Part shown: positions 44,637 through 57,405 of the stretch, piece by piece
Numbering within the stretch: position 1 is the first letter of the stretch
Layout: every line of letters starts with the position of its first letter
From: Regnicoccus frigidus
GTDB taxonomy: Bacteria; Cyanobacteriota; Cyanobacteriia; PCC-6307; Cyanobiaceae
Length of the DNA: 64,000 bases
Direction of reading: 5' to 3'
Assembly (NCBI GenBank): GCA_025194985.1
Contig: JAOANE010000046.1
Coordinates: forward strand, 62,001 to 126,000
The notes under the pieces: generated by a model
The model's database searches: none
Told to the model about the DNA's origin: nothing
Seen by the model: only the letters and a program-made list of their open reading frames with translations
Translations under genes and position numbers: made by a program

Positions 44637-45785
44637 ATGAGAGAAACAGTTAGTAGTGCTGATCAAAATACAGTGAGCTCTCGCTCCTATCGCCTGCAAC
44701 GCTTCCTTCGGGGCCTCCTGCTGGTTGTTGTCTTAATCGTTGCTTGCCAAACGACAACGACCCTTCATGCCCAGGAAAAGACTGGTCCGGAGCGGATTGT
44801 TGATGTCGGGGTTTCTCTCAGCCCTCCTTTCGTAATGGTTGATGACGGGCAATATTCCGGCTTGGCGATTGAGCTTTGGGAAGATATCGCAAAAGATCTG
44901 AACTTACAAAGCAACTATCGTTCTTATCAAACATTCCGGGAGCTTGTCGATGCCACAGCAGCGAGTGATATTGATATTGCAGTAACGAATCTCACGATTA
45001 CCAAGGCGCGTGAAGAGCGCATCGATTTCACTCAACCATGGTTTGATGCCGGTCTGCGAATCATGGTTCGTGCTGACCAAGGCGTTGACATCAGAGCAGT
45101 GATCGCGGGGCTGATGGATTCTGGGCACTTTGGTGCTTACGCTTGGCTGGCTATTATTATACTGGGTGCAACTCTGGCGGTTACGTTGTTTGATCGGAGA
45201 TTTGATCCGGATTTTCCAAAGCGTTGGCGCGATGGAATTGCCGAAAGTTTCTATACCGTGATGTCGGTGGCAACATCAGGAAAGCCTGCTCGTCGCAAGA
45301 GTTTGACTGGTTGGCTTGGACGTATTTGGGCGGCCGCGTGGCTGATGTGTGGAGTTGCCGTTCTTTCCTATATCACCGCTTCGGTTACAAGCGTTATGAC
45401 AATGCTTTCCTTGAACAATCAGATCAGCAACTTAAGTGATCTTCCCGGTAAGACGATTGGGGTTTTCTCTGGAAGCACAGCAGAAGACTATGTGCGTGAA
45501 GTCGGGATGATGTTTCAAGCCTTTCCAAGCATCGAGTCCGCAGTGGCATCGTTACGAAAAAAAGATGTTGCGGCCATTGTTGCTGATGCACCTGTTCTTG
45601 AATACTATCAGCATAATAATCCTAATTCAGCTGTCGAAGTTGTGGGCCCAATATTTGAACCCGATAAATATGGATTTGCGCTTAATCCTGGTAATCCCCT
45701 CACCGAGGCTGTGACCCTCGAGCTGCTCGAAGGCAAAGAAAATGACTTGATAGAGAAACTACGCGCAGATTACTTCGGGAGATAG
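44637..45785 (+). CDS. Glutamate-receptor-like ligand-gated ion channel, atypical pore
   Basis: A 382-residue protein with the bacterial ionotropic-receptor layout: signal/anchor (about 21-46), first half of a substrate-binding domain (52-148, with LTITKAREERIDFTQPW), membrane helix (about 166-186), pore loop (about 200-222), membrane helix (about 230-252), and second half of the binding domain (266-382, with GVFSGSTAEDYV and ADAPVLEYY). The pore loop reads SFYTVMSVATSGKPARRK, where GluR0-like channels have a TVGYG potassium filter, so selectivity is unclear. ATG at 44637 has an AAGGAG site 11 bp upstream. Amino-acid ligand is likely but not proven. Confidence 0.85.
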   Translation: MRETVSSADQNTVSSRSYRLQRFLRGLLLVVVLIVACQTTTTLHAQEKTGPERIVDVGVSLSPPFVMVDDGQYSGLAIELWEDIAKDLNLQSNYRSYQTFRELVDATAASDIDIAVTNLTITKAREERIDFTQPWFDAGLRIMVRADQGVDIRAVIAGLMDSGHFGAYAWLAIIILGATLAVTLFDRRFDPDFPKRWRDGIAESFYTVMSVATSGKPARRKSLTGWLGRIWAAAWLMCGVAVLSYITASVTSVMTMLSLNNQISNLSDLPGKTIGVFSGSTAEDYVREVGMMFQAFPSIESAVASLRKKDVAAIVADAPVLEYYQHNNPNSAVEVVGPIFEPDKYGFALNPGNPLTEAVTLELLEGKENDLIEKLRADYFGR

Positions 45786-45940
45786 GCCCTGAGGGGAACC
45801 GTGGCTCCGTTTGCGGTAGAGCTTCAGAAGCACGGCCCAGCACGCCACATCATTCCAAGGCTGATCTGTGCATCAATCTACCTTTCCTAGGCCATTAGGA
45901 ATCGGTCAATGGACGCAATCCTTCCTGTGGACGTAGTTGC

Positions 45941-46519
45941 TCAATAGCGCATGCGCCAACTTGTGATGCGCCCATCCTCCACGGTGAATAGGAAATCGGC
46001 TTGGCTGCTGTAGCCATTGCTTTGATACTGGCCTGTTGCAACAACCTCGTTTCCGCTGGCTGTGAGTTGAGCGTTCTCCACACGGCCGTTGCGTTGGATG
46101 ATGTCGCTATCAAGCCAGCGAAAGAAGGCCTCTCCTGATTTCGCTGTTCCATTGCCATAGGCCTGGGAGGCGTTAGCGGCAAACAGAGAGCGAATCTTCT
46201 CCCCATCATTGGCAGCCATGGCCGCCATCAAGGAGTCAACAACACTCTTGGGATTGTTGGCCGGAGCTGTAGCGGGAGCTTGGGCCAGCTCAGATGCCGC
46301 CACTGGCCTTGGATTCTCGGCAGGTGCCTGAGAGGTTGCGCATTGCGGCAGGATGGCAAAAACCATGACAGCGGCAAACGGCGACGCCAATCCGCCGGGG
46401 TTTTTCAACCTGAGCCACTGCAAGGGAGAACGGTTCGTTCTACTTCTGATGGATACAGTAAGCCATTTCCAGCTTGAATGTATGGCCCCAAAAATGGCCC
46501 TGTTCACGAAGTTCTGCAT
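45941..46519 (-). CDS. Secreted NTF2-like protein
   Basis: The C-terminal part (about 110 residues) resembles the SnoaL/NTF2-like fold: VVDSLMAAMAANDGEKIRSL, FAANASQAYGNG, GEAFFRWLDSDII, then NEVVATGQYQSNG and FLFTVEDGRITSWRMRY. It is preceded by an alanine/proline-rich linker and a hydrophobic segment (LASPFAAVMVFAILPQCATS) that may be a signal or lipoprotein signal peptide. The 192-residue frame starts at 46519; an ATG at 46366 would shorten the N-terminus by 51 residues and begin inside the signal segment, so the longer start is kept. No enzyme function is claimed. Confidence 0.65.
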   Translation of the reverse strand: MQNFVNRAIFGAIHSSWKWLTVSIRSRTNRSPLQWLRLKNPGGLASPFAAVMVFAILPQCATSQAPAENPRPVAASELAQAPATAPANNPKSVVDSLMAAMAANDGEKIRSLFAANASQAYGNGTAKSGEAFFRWLDSDIIQRNGRVENAQLTASGNEVVATGQYQSNGYSSQADFLFTVEDGRITSWRMRY

Positions 46520-46628
46520 GCTTTCTGCACGGATGGTTTAGGGAATCGGATCAACAGGGAGTAGTGAAGGGTATTCTGCTCCCTGGCTTGAGCCTCTGCT
46601 ACTCCGCTGCAGTGCCAGAACTTGCAAT

Positions 46629-47384
46629 TTAACGTGTTGTGTAGCCACCATTGGCGAAAATCGTCTGCCCGGTAATCCATCAGCCCTCGGTTGCCAGAAA
46701 TCTCACAATCGGAACAATATCTTCAATCTGGGTGAGTTGGTTGCCCATCCCCTGGGATTTGTGAAAGGCCACCCGCTCAGGTGTTTCCTGACCATAGAAG
46801 AAGGGTGTATCCATCGGGCCTGGTCCGATGGCTGTCACCGAGAGGCCACGGGATGAAAATTCCTTGGCGGCCGCGCGGGTGAAGTGCTCCACCGGGGCCT
46901 TGCCGCCCGCATAGGTGGAGTAACCATCGGTAAAGGCCGCCAGGAGAGACGTCACCAGCGAGATGATTTTTCCATTGTCGTGGAGATGCTTGCCCGCTTC
47001 TTTGATAAAGAAATAGGCTGTCTTTGCATTGATATCAAACATCGAGTCAAACTCGTCTTCGCTTGTTTCCAGGATTGGCTTGCGCAACACTTTGCCTACG
47101 GTGTTAATGGCGATATCAATGCGACCAAAGCGCTCCTTTGCCTTCTCGAAGAGCAGGCTGACATTCTCTGGCTTTGTCAGATCGCCTTGGACGGCTATCG
47201 CCTCCCGGCCGAGTTCTCCAATGGCCTGCACGGTTTGCTCAGCTTCTTGTTCGGCCGATGGGCTGTGGTAGTGAACAACAAGATTGGCCCCTTTGCGGGC
47301 AAGATCGCGACTGATCAGTCCGCCAAGATTCTTGGCGCCACCGGCAACAAGCACCACTTTTTGATTCAAGTTATCGCTGGGCAT
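46629..47384 (-). pseudogene. Short-chain dehydrogenase with a late nonsense codon
   Basis: An SDR oxidoreductase: KVVLVAGGAKNLGGLISRDL (cofactor loop), GDLTKPENVSLLFEKA, INTVGKVLRKPILET, the catalytic serine region SLVTSLLAAF, Tyr in GYSTYAGGKAPVEHF, and PGPMDTPFFYG. The frame stops at a TGA (46680-46682) after LATEG, but directly downstream it reads WITGQTIFANGGYTTR to a TAA at 46629, the usual end of this family (normally EGWWITGQ...). So one Trp codon (TGG) has become TGA and 17 residues are lost. The truncated protein may or may not be active. It is divergent from a LysR gene, itself broken. Confidence 0.85.
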
Positions 47385-47534
47385 GGCTGACTCCTGGAAG
47401 ATTGAGGATCGCCCGCAGTGATCGCCCCTGTGGAATCGGTGGGGAGGTCTGCAGACTACAGAACCCTACCGAGTTGACGAAACTATGGGTAGTGGGTAAA
47501 ATTGCAATTATATATTGCGATGAGAGCAATAAGC

Positions 47535-47750
47535 ATGCCGAGCCTTCAGCAGCTGTTTGTCCAGGTGGTTGAAGCAGGAAGTTTCAAGCAGGCAGCAGAG
47601 CAGATGCAGATGGAGCCATCCTCGCTCAGTCGCAAGATAGCGGCCCTGGAGCAGCATCTCAACGTGCGATTGCTGCATCGTTCGACCCGCCATACCCATC
47701 CAACCGAACTTGGCCAACGTTATTATGCTGGCCTGTTTCGCTCGTTCGTT
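47535..47750 (+). pseudogene. LysR-type regulator, truncated after the DNA-binding domain
   Basis: Begins at ATG 47535 (or 47502/47520, in the same frame) with SLQQLFVQVVEAGSFKQAAE, QMQMEPSSLSRKIAALEQHL and NVRLLHRSTRHTHPTELGQR, a complete LysR helix-turn-helix. After YYAGLFRSF (about 47740) similarity ends, where the convergent GT2 gene begins (stop at 47751). A normal LysR has about 300 residues, so the effector domain is missing. It is divergent from the SDR gene (117 bp between frames), the classical regulator-target layout. Confidence 0.8.
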
Positions 47751-48878
47751 TCAGGGGGTGTTCCAGACGAAGCGCGAGGAGGCCGCATAGTTCCAGACAA
47801 AGACCACCAGGATTCCGGCTAGCTGGGCCCAGAGCCGGTCTGCTGAAACGTGGCTGTAAAAGGCCGAAGCCACACCCACGTTCGCCAGGACCGGCAAGGA
47901 GGCCACCAAGAGAAACTTCAGCAGGCCCCGCAGCAGGGCCGCTCCCTTCTGCCGTTGAAAGCGGAAGGTGAGGGCATTGTTGATCAGGTAGTTGGTGGTG
48001 GCCGCTGTGAGCACCGCCACCGGCAGGGCCTGGTCAAAACGCAACGAAACCAGGCCCATCAGGGCCTGTACGACTAGAAGTTGAATGACCACGCCTGTGG
48101 CGCCCACCAGCGCAAAGCTGATGGCACGGCGCGGAATGGCCCGCAACAACAGGGTGTGCAGGATCGAGATGCCGAGATCCCAGACGATGGCCAGATCCAG
48201 CTTCGAATCTCCGGTGATCCGGGCCTGGAAATTCAAGGGAATTTCGCTCACGTTCAGCTGCCCGTCGCTGATAGCCAGCAACTCGTAGAGGAACTTGAAA
48301 CCATTCACATCCACCCGCCGCACCAAAGGAATCGTGCGCTCCGGCCTGAGGGCGAAAAAGCCACTCATGTAATCGCTCAAACGGCGATAGCGGGGCAAGC
48401 TGAAGCGGGCCATGCCATTGGCCCAGGTGGAATGGAGGGTCCGTTGGCTGCTGAGGCCAACGATGGCGGCCTCGCGATGGAAACGACTGCCGATCACCAG
48501 ATCGCAGCCACTGTCGATCAGTTGGCGCACAGCCGTTTCGATTGCAGTGGGCTCATGCTGGCCGTCGCTGTCCATGACGACCACCACATCACCGGTGGAG
48601 TCGAGAATGCCCTCTTTGATCGCGCTGGCCAGCCCCCCGCGTCCCACCCTGCGGATCAGGCGAACGCAAGCCTGCTGATGGGCCAGCTCCCTGACGCGAT
48701 CCGCCGTGCCATCGGCTGAATCATCATCAACAAACAGGATCTCGAGGATGAACCGTTGCTGGAGCGGCAATAGCTGATGGAGGATCCGCTCAACGTTGTC
48801 GAGTTCGTTGTAGGTGGGGAGCACGATGGACAGTCGCTCCACGCTCAGATTCCCGTGACGCCTTTGCGTTTCCCGCAA
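47751..48878 (-). CDS. GT2 glycosyltransferase with GtrA-type membrane domain
   Basis: A 375-residue fusion. The N-terminal GT2 domain resembles dolichyl/undecaprenyl-phosphate mannose synthase: LSIVLPTYNELDNVERILHQ, FVDDDSADGTADRVRELA, GRGGLASAIKEGILDSTGD and VVVMDSDGQHEPTAIE, with SDYMSGFFAL. The C-terminal third has four helices of the GtrA type (SFALVGATGVVIQLLVVQAL; TNYLINNALTFRFQRQ; LARNVWNY-like VVFVWNYAASSRFVW). It probably makes polyprenyl-phosphate sugar and moves it across the membrane. It ends right at the broken LysR gene. Confidence 0.88.
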   Translation of the reverse strand: MRETQRRHGNLSVERLSIVLPTYNELDNVERILHQLLPLQQRFILEILFVDDDSADGTADRVRELAHQQACVRLIRRVGRGGLASAIKEGILDSTGDVVVVMDSDGQHEPTAIETAVRQLIDSGCDLVIGSRFHREAAIVGLSSQRTLHSTWANGMARFSLPRYRRLSDYMSGFFALRPERTIPLVRRVDVNGFKFLYELLAISDGQLNVSEIPLNFQARITGDSKLDLAIVWDLGISILHTLLLRAIPRRAISFALVGATGVVIQLLVVQALMGLVSLRFDQALPVAVLTAATTNYLINNALTFRFQRQKGAALLRGLLKFLLVASLPVLANVGVASAFYSHVSADRLWAQLAGILVVFVWNYAASSRFVWNTP

Positions 48879-48946
48879 CGACGCCGGGAAGAATCCTGAG
48901 GATTCCGCCCGGACGCCTTTTGCTCCAACGAGGCCACATTCAAGCC

Positions 48947-48999
48947 GTTGACCCTCAACGAGTTGACACTCAATGGATTGACAATCAACGACTCAACGC

Positions 49000-49006
<7 letters not shown>
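48947..49006. repeat. Four imperfect 15-bp tandem repeats at the tkt 3' end
   Basis: The units are gttgaccctcaacga, gttgacactcaatgg, attgacaatcaacga and ctcaacgctcaaaga, in register every 15 bp. The last unit runs into the transketolase stop codon (49000-49002). The repeat may have grown from the tkt tail. No terminator hairpin is obvious in it. Confidence 0.7.
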
Positions 49007-51015
<2,009 letters not shown>

Positions 51016-51067
51016 GGCGATGGCAGAAGGGGTGGGGAGGGGTTCCTCTGGGGAGCGGAACGGAGGT

Positions 51068-52321
51068 TCAGCTCATCCGGCGGAAGGCGAGGCAAACATT
51101 GTGACCGCCGAACCCAAAGGAGTTGGAGAGCACGACATTCAATTTGAGTTCCCGTGCCTTGTTGGGAACGACATCCAGATCACAGGCCGGATCGGGATTG
51201 TGGTAATTGATCGTAGGAGGCACCAGGTTGTGCTCGATCGCCATCACGGCGGCAACGGCTTCAATGCCGCCGCTGCCGCCCAGCAGATGGCCGGTCATCG
51301 ATTTGGTGGAACTCACTGGAATGGTTCTGGCGTGCTCCCCGAGGGCCGACTTGATGGCTGAGGTTTCGTTGCTGTCGTTGGCCTGGGTGCTGGTGCCGTG
51401 GGCATTCACGTAATCCACCTGTTCCGCTTCCAGCCGGGCATCGGCCAGGGCCAGCCGCATGGCTTCGGCGCCGCCGACGCCACCCGGTGAGGGCGAAGTG
51501 ATGTGATGGGCATCGCAGGTCATGCCGTAGCCGACGACCTCCGCGAGGATGGTGGCGCCGCGGGAGCGGGCGTGCTCGAGGCTTTCAAGCACCACCACGC
51601 CGGCCCCTTCGCCGATCACGAAGCCATTGCGCTCCGCATCAAACGGGCGGCTGGCCGTGGCGGGATCGTCATTGCGGCAGGAGAGGGCCTTGGCACTGGC
51701 GAAACCGGCCACCCCCAGGGGGGTGATCGCCGATTCGGCTCCGCCGCAAACCATGGCATCGGCCAGGCCGAGCTGGATCAGGCGATAGGCATCGCCGATG
51801 GCGTTGGAGCCGGCGGCACAGGCGGTGGAAGCTGCCGTGCTCGGTCCCTTGGCGCCGATGGCGATGGCGGTCAGACCAGCCGCCATGTTGGGAATCATCA
51901 TCGGCACGCAGAACGGGCTGACCCGATCGGGCCCCCGATCAGCCAGCACATGGGCCTGGGTTTCCATCATCAGCAGCCCACCCACGCCGGAGCCGATGGC
52001 CACGCCCACCCGCTCGGGCCGCGCCTCTTTGATCGCCAGACCCGCCTGGGCCACCGCCTGCTTGGCAGCCACCACGGCGAACTGGCAGAAGCGATCCCAG
52101 CGCTTGGCCTCTTTGCGCTCGATACTGCCGCTGGGATCAAAGTCCTTGACCTCGGCCGCCAGCCGGCAGGCATGGCGGGACGCATCAAACAGTGTGATCG
52201 GCCCGACGCCGTTACGACCCGTGCTCAACCCTTCCCAATATTGGGAAATGGTGTTGCCGATCGGTGTGACCGCGCCCAGCCCTGTGACGACGACGCGGCG
52301 GAGACCCTCCACCATCAACAA
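51068..52321 (-). CDS. fabF: 3-oxoacyl-ACP synthase II (FabF)
   Basis: FabF condenses malonyl-ACP with a growing acyl-ACP in fatty-acid synthesis. It has VVVTGLGAVTPIG, the nucleophile cysteine in STACAAGSNAIGDA, MVCGGAESAITPLGVAGF, the histidines in NAHGTSTQANDSNETSAIK and SSTKSMTGHLLGGSGGIEAV, and NSFGFGGHNVCLAF. The likelier start is the ATG at 52315, two codons into the frame. It begins 2 bp after the acpP stop, so acpP-fabF form an operon, with tkt following. Confidence 0.96.
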   Translation of the reverse strand: MLMVEGLRRVVVTGLGAVTPIGNTISQYWEGLSTGRNGVGPITLFDASRHACRLAAEVKDFDPSGSIERKEAKRWDRFCQFAVVAAKQAVAQAGLAIKEARPERVGVAIGSGVGGLLMMETQAHVLADRGPDRVSPFCVPMMIPNMAAGLTAIAIGAKGPSTAASTACAAGSNAIGDAYRLIQLGLADAMVCGGAESAITPLGVAGFASAKALSCRNDDPATASRPFDAERNGFVIGEGAGVVVLESLEHARSRGATILAEVVGYGMTCDAHHITSPSPGGVGGAEAMRLALADARLEAEQVDYVNAHGTSTQANDSNETSAIKSALGEHARTIPVSSTKSMTGHLLGGSGGIEAVAAVMAIEHNLVPPTINYHNPDPACDLDVVPNKARELKLNVVLSNSFGFGGHNVCLAFRRMS

Positions 52322-52323
52322 CC

Positions 52324-52566
52324 TCAGGCCTGCTTGTCCTGGATGTACGTCACGGCATCACCAACGGTGGTGATGCCTTCGGCGGATTCATCGGGAATCT
52401 CGATGTCAAAGGCTTCTTCCAAGGCCATGACCAGCTCGACGGTGTCGAGAGAGTCGGCGCCGAGATCGTTCTGGAAATTCGATTCGGGCTTCACTTCAGC
52501 GGCGTCGACGCTGAGTTGCTCGGCAACGATCGAGCGCACTTTCTCGAAGATCGCTTCCTGTGACAT
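52324..52566 (-). CDS. acpP: Acyl carrier protein
   Basis: An 80-residue ACP that carries fatty acyl chains on a phosphopantetheine. The attachment serine is Ser39 in the motif LGADSLDTVELVMALEE. The sequence is acidic as expected (PESNFQNDLG, IEIPDESAEGITTVGDAV). It is directly upstream of fabF and divergent from psaC (148 bp between starts). Confidence 0.97.
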   Translation of the reverse strand: MSQEAIFEKVRSIVAEQLSVDAAEVKPESNFQNDLGADSLDTVELVMALEEAFDIEIPDESAEGITTVGDAVTYIQDKQA

Positions 52567-52714
52567 GACCGATGAGTGAGAGGCCGCATCCTACGGGTCG
52601 CCCTGTCTCAGGCCTTGGCCGATATGAAAAAGGGTGACGGCCCGGCGACGGCTTGCCCAGCGGACCGTTCGCTGTGGGTACTTTGACCCCACGACGTTCG
52701 CTACCAGGCAGGGC

Positions 52715-52960
52715 ATGTCTCATTCCGTCAAGATCTACGACACCTGCATCGGTTGCACCCAGTGCGTCCGGGCCTGCCCTCTCGATGTCCTTGAGATGGT
52801 CCCCTGGGATGGCTGCAAAGCGTCCCAGATCGCTTCGTCACCGCGCACCGAAGACTGCATCGGTTGCAAGCGCTGTGAGACAGCGTGCCCCACTGACTTC
52901 CTCAGTGTTCGCGTCTATCTCGGTGACGAGACCAGCCGCAGCATGGGCCTCTCCTACTGA
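52715..52960 (+). CDS. psaC: Photosystem I subunit PsaC
   Basis: PsaC binds the FA and FB [4Fe-4S] centres at the stromal side of photosystem I. It is the standard 81 residues, with cysteines 11, 14, 17 and 21 (DTCIGCTQCVRACP) and 48, 51, 54 and 58 (CIGCKRCETACPTDFLSVRV), ending RSMGLSY. The open frame extends upstream, but ATG at 52715 gives the conserved start MSHSVKIYDT. A strong terminator follows 22 bp after the stop. Confidence 0.98.
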   Translation: MSHSVKIYDTCIGCTQCVRACPLDVLEMVPWDGCKASQIASSPRTEDCIGCKRCETACPTDFLSVRVYLGDETSRSMGLSY

Positions 52961-52982
52961 GTCCGGCTCCGTCCTGCAGACC

Positions 52983-53008
52983 ACCCGGCTTCGGCCGGGT
53001 TTTTTTTT
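52983..53008 (+). terminator. Rho-independent terminator of psaC
   Basis: Seven-bp GC-rich stem acccggc / gccgggt around a ttcg tetraloop (52983-53000), followed by a run of about nine Ts. This is a stable UUCG-capped hairpin. Confidence 0.93.
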
Positions 53009-53093
53009 GGTTGTGAGTTCTGCCCTTCTGCTGTCCGATTGGGTCAGGCGCCGGTCAATCCTTTAGAAACAGCCCAATTCCGGCCCATCGGCC

Positions 53094-55015
<1,922 letters not shown>

Positions 55016-55019
<4 letters not shown>

Positions 55020-56335
55020 CCGTCTTCCCCCTGTCCCCGCAGCTTTTGATGCGTCTGTTCGCGCTTCTCGCCGCGTTGATCGCCCTGCTGGCCTTCTTCG
55101 CCGCCGCTGAGTTCGCCATGATCCGGCTGCGCCCGAGCCGGGTTCAGGTGCTGGCTGCTGAAGGCCATCCCGGTGCCGCCGCGGTCGACCGGCTGCAGAA
55201 GCGTCTGCGGCGGGCCTTGCTCTCCACCCAGCTGGGGGCCGCCCTGGCCCTGGTGGCCCTGGGCTGGGCCGGCCGTGGGCTGGCCGTCCGCCTGGATCCC
55301 CAGACTGGGCGGCCCTGGATCGATGTATTGGTGTTTCTGGGTCTGGTCTGCCTGGCCACCCTGCTGGGCGGCTTGTTACCCAAAGCCTGGGTGATGCACA
55401 ACCCGGAGGTGTCGGCCCTGCGCCTGGCACCGGTGCTGGAGTCGGCGAACCGCACCCTCTCGCCCCTGCTCTCGCTGCTTGAACGCCTGGCCGATGGCCT
55501 GCTGAAGCTGCTGGGGCTGCCGCGCCACTGGGACGCCCTGGTGCCGGGCCTCTCAGCCGGGGAGCTCGAAACCCTGATCGAATCCAACAGCGTGACCGGC
55601 TTGATGCCCGATGAACGCAACATTCTTGAAGGGGTGTTCTCCCTGCGCGACACACCGGTGCGCGAGGTGATGGTGCCCCGTTCCGGCATGGTCACCCTGC
55701 CGCTCGATGCCTGCTTCGCCGAGATGATGGATGCCGTCCATGCCACCCATCACGCCCGCTTTCCAGTGATCGGTGACTCCCTCGACGATGTCCGCGGCCT
55801 GCTCGATCTGCGCCGGTTGGCCGAACCAATCGCCCGGGGCCTGCTGCAGGGAACCACCCGGCTGGCCCCCTTCATCTCACCGGTGACGAGCGTGCAGGAA
55901 ACGACCTCCTTGGCTGAGCTGCTGCCCCTGATCCGCAGCGGTCAGCCGCTGCTGCTGGTGGTGGATGAACATGGAGGCACCGAGGGCCTGGTCACGGTGG
56001 CCGATCTCACCGGTGAGATCGTCGGCGATGAGGACAACAGTCAGTCAGGCGTGGCCGATCTCCAGCAGATCGATGCCGACAGCTGGCTGGTGGCTGGGGA
56101 TCTCGAGGTCGTCGAGCTCAACCGTCAACTGGGATTGCGCCTGCCCGAAGCCGAAGGGCACCACACCCTGGCTGGCTTCCTGCTGGAGCGCTTGCAGCAC
56201 ATTCCCAGCCGGGGCGAGAGCATGCGCTGGAAGGGCGATCACTTCGAGATCAGCTCCATGGATGGTCCCCGGATCGAGCGGGTGCTGATCACCCGCCGGG
56301 CTGCCGAAGAGACGGCCCACGAGCCCAATCCCTGA
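55016..56335 (+). CDS. CNNM/CorC-type membrane protein with CBS domains
   Basis: A 439-residue protein with a DUF21 (CNNM) membrane domain of about four helices (LLMRLFALLAALIALLAFFA; RRALLSTQLGAALALVALG; VLVFLGLVCLATLLGGLLPK), a CBS pair (VREVMVPRSGMVTLPLD; GQPLLLVVDEHGGTEGLVTV) and a C-terminal CorC/HlyC domain (LAGFLLERLQHIPSRGE). Relatives handle divalent cations such as magnesium. GTG 55016 overlaps the glmS stop; an ATG at 55049 is another possible start. Confidence 0.88.
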
Positions 56336-56397
56336 TCATTGATAATGATCTCTTCAGGTCGAAGGATGGTCGCGTTGACGCGAGTGCTGGGGATGCG

Positions 56398-57405
56398 ATG
56401 ACCACCGTTCCGATCGAACCGGTCAAGGTGGGCGTCATCGGCATCGGCAACATGGGCTGGCACCACGCCCGCGTCCTGAGCCTGTTGCGCGATGGCGAAC
56501 TGGTCGGTGTTGCCGACCTCAACGAGCGTCGCGGGCAACTGGCGGTCGAGCAGTTCGGCTGCCGCTGGTTTTCCGACTTCGAAGCCCTTCTGCCCCATGT
56601 CGAGGCGGTGTGCATCGCTGTTCCGACCCTGTTGCACCATCGGGTCGGCATGGCCTGCCTGCGGGCCGGCGTGCACGTGATGATCGAAAAGCCGATCGCC
56701 GCCAACCAGGAGGAGGCCACCGAGCTGATCCAGGCTGCCGAGGTCGCCCAGCGCCAGCTGCAGGTGGGCCACATCGAGCGCTTCAATCCCGCCTTCCGGG
56801 AGTTGCTCAAGGTGGTGGCCGATGAGGAGGTGGTGGTGCTCGAAGCACGCCGGCACAGCCCCCATGCCGATCGCGCCAACGATGTGTCGGTGGTGCTGGA
56901 TCTGATGATCCATGACATCGATCTGGTGCTCGAGCTCGCCCAGGCTTCGGTGGTGCGGCTGGCGGCGGTCGGTGGTCGCAGCGCCGAGGGCCCGATCGAC
57001 TACGTCAATGCCTCTCTAGGTTTCGACAACGGTGTGGTGGCCAGCCTGACGGCCAGCAAGATGGCTCACCGCAAGATCCGCAGCCTCAGCGCCCACTGCC
57101 GGGCCAGCCTGGTGGAAACCGATTTCCTCAACCGCAGCCTCCATATTCATCGCCGCACCCACGAAACGGTGTCTGCCGACCACGGCGATCTCCTCTACCG
57201 CAACGACGGCTTCATCGAAGAGGTGAGCACCACCTCGATCGAACCCCTCTATGCCGAGCTGGAGCACTTCCTGCAATGCGTGCGCGGCTGCGAGATTCCG
57301 GCGGTGAATGGCCAGCAGGCCTCCAGGGCCCTGTTGCTGGCCAACTTGATCGAGCAGGCCGTCGATCAGCCCTCGCTCTGCATGACGCTTGACGCCCCGA
57401 TCTGA
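56398..57405 (+). CDS. Gfo/Idh/MocA-family oxidoreductase
   Basis: A 335-residue NAD(P)-dependent sugar or pseudosugar oxidoreductase. The Rossmann part begins KVGVIGIGNMGWHHARVLSL and has the family motif VMIEKPIAAN; the C-terminal part has QVGHIERFNPAFRELLKVV and DLMIHDIDLVLELAQA. The closest kinds of members are those in UDP-GlcNAc and similar sugar pathways, but the substrate is not shown by sequence. It converges on the large GH15-like gene with a 40-bp overlap. Confidence 0.88.
   Translation: MTTVPIEPVKVGVIGIGNMGWHHARVLSLLRDGELVGVADLNERRGQLAVEQFGCRWFSDFEALLPHVEAVCIAVPTLLHHRVGMACLRAGVHVMIEKPIAANQEEATELIQAAEVAQRQLQVGHIERFNPAFRELLKVVADEEVVVLEARRHSPHADRANDVSVVLDLMIHDIDLVLELAQASVVRLAAVGGRSAEGPIDYVNASLGFDNGVVASLTASKMAHRKIRSLSAHCRASLVETDFLNRSLHIHRRTHETVSADHGDLLYRNDGFIEEVSTTSIEPLYAELEHFLQCVRGCEIPAVNGQQASRALLLANLIEQAVDQPSLCMTLDAPI

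Noticed and set aside
46680..46682. TGA in the SDR gene as a selenocysteine or readthrough codon
   Set aside because: The family has Trp there and no SECIS-like hairpin or selenocysteine role is expected, so a simple TGG-to-TGA change is more likely.
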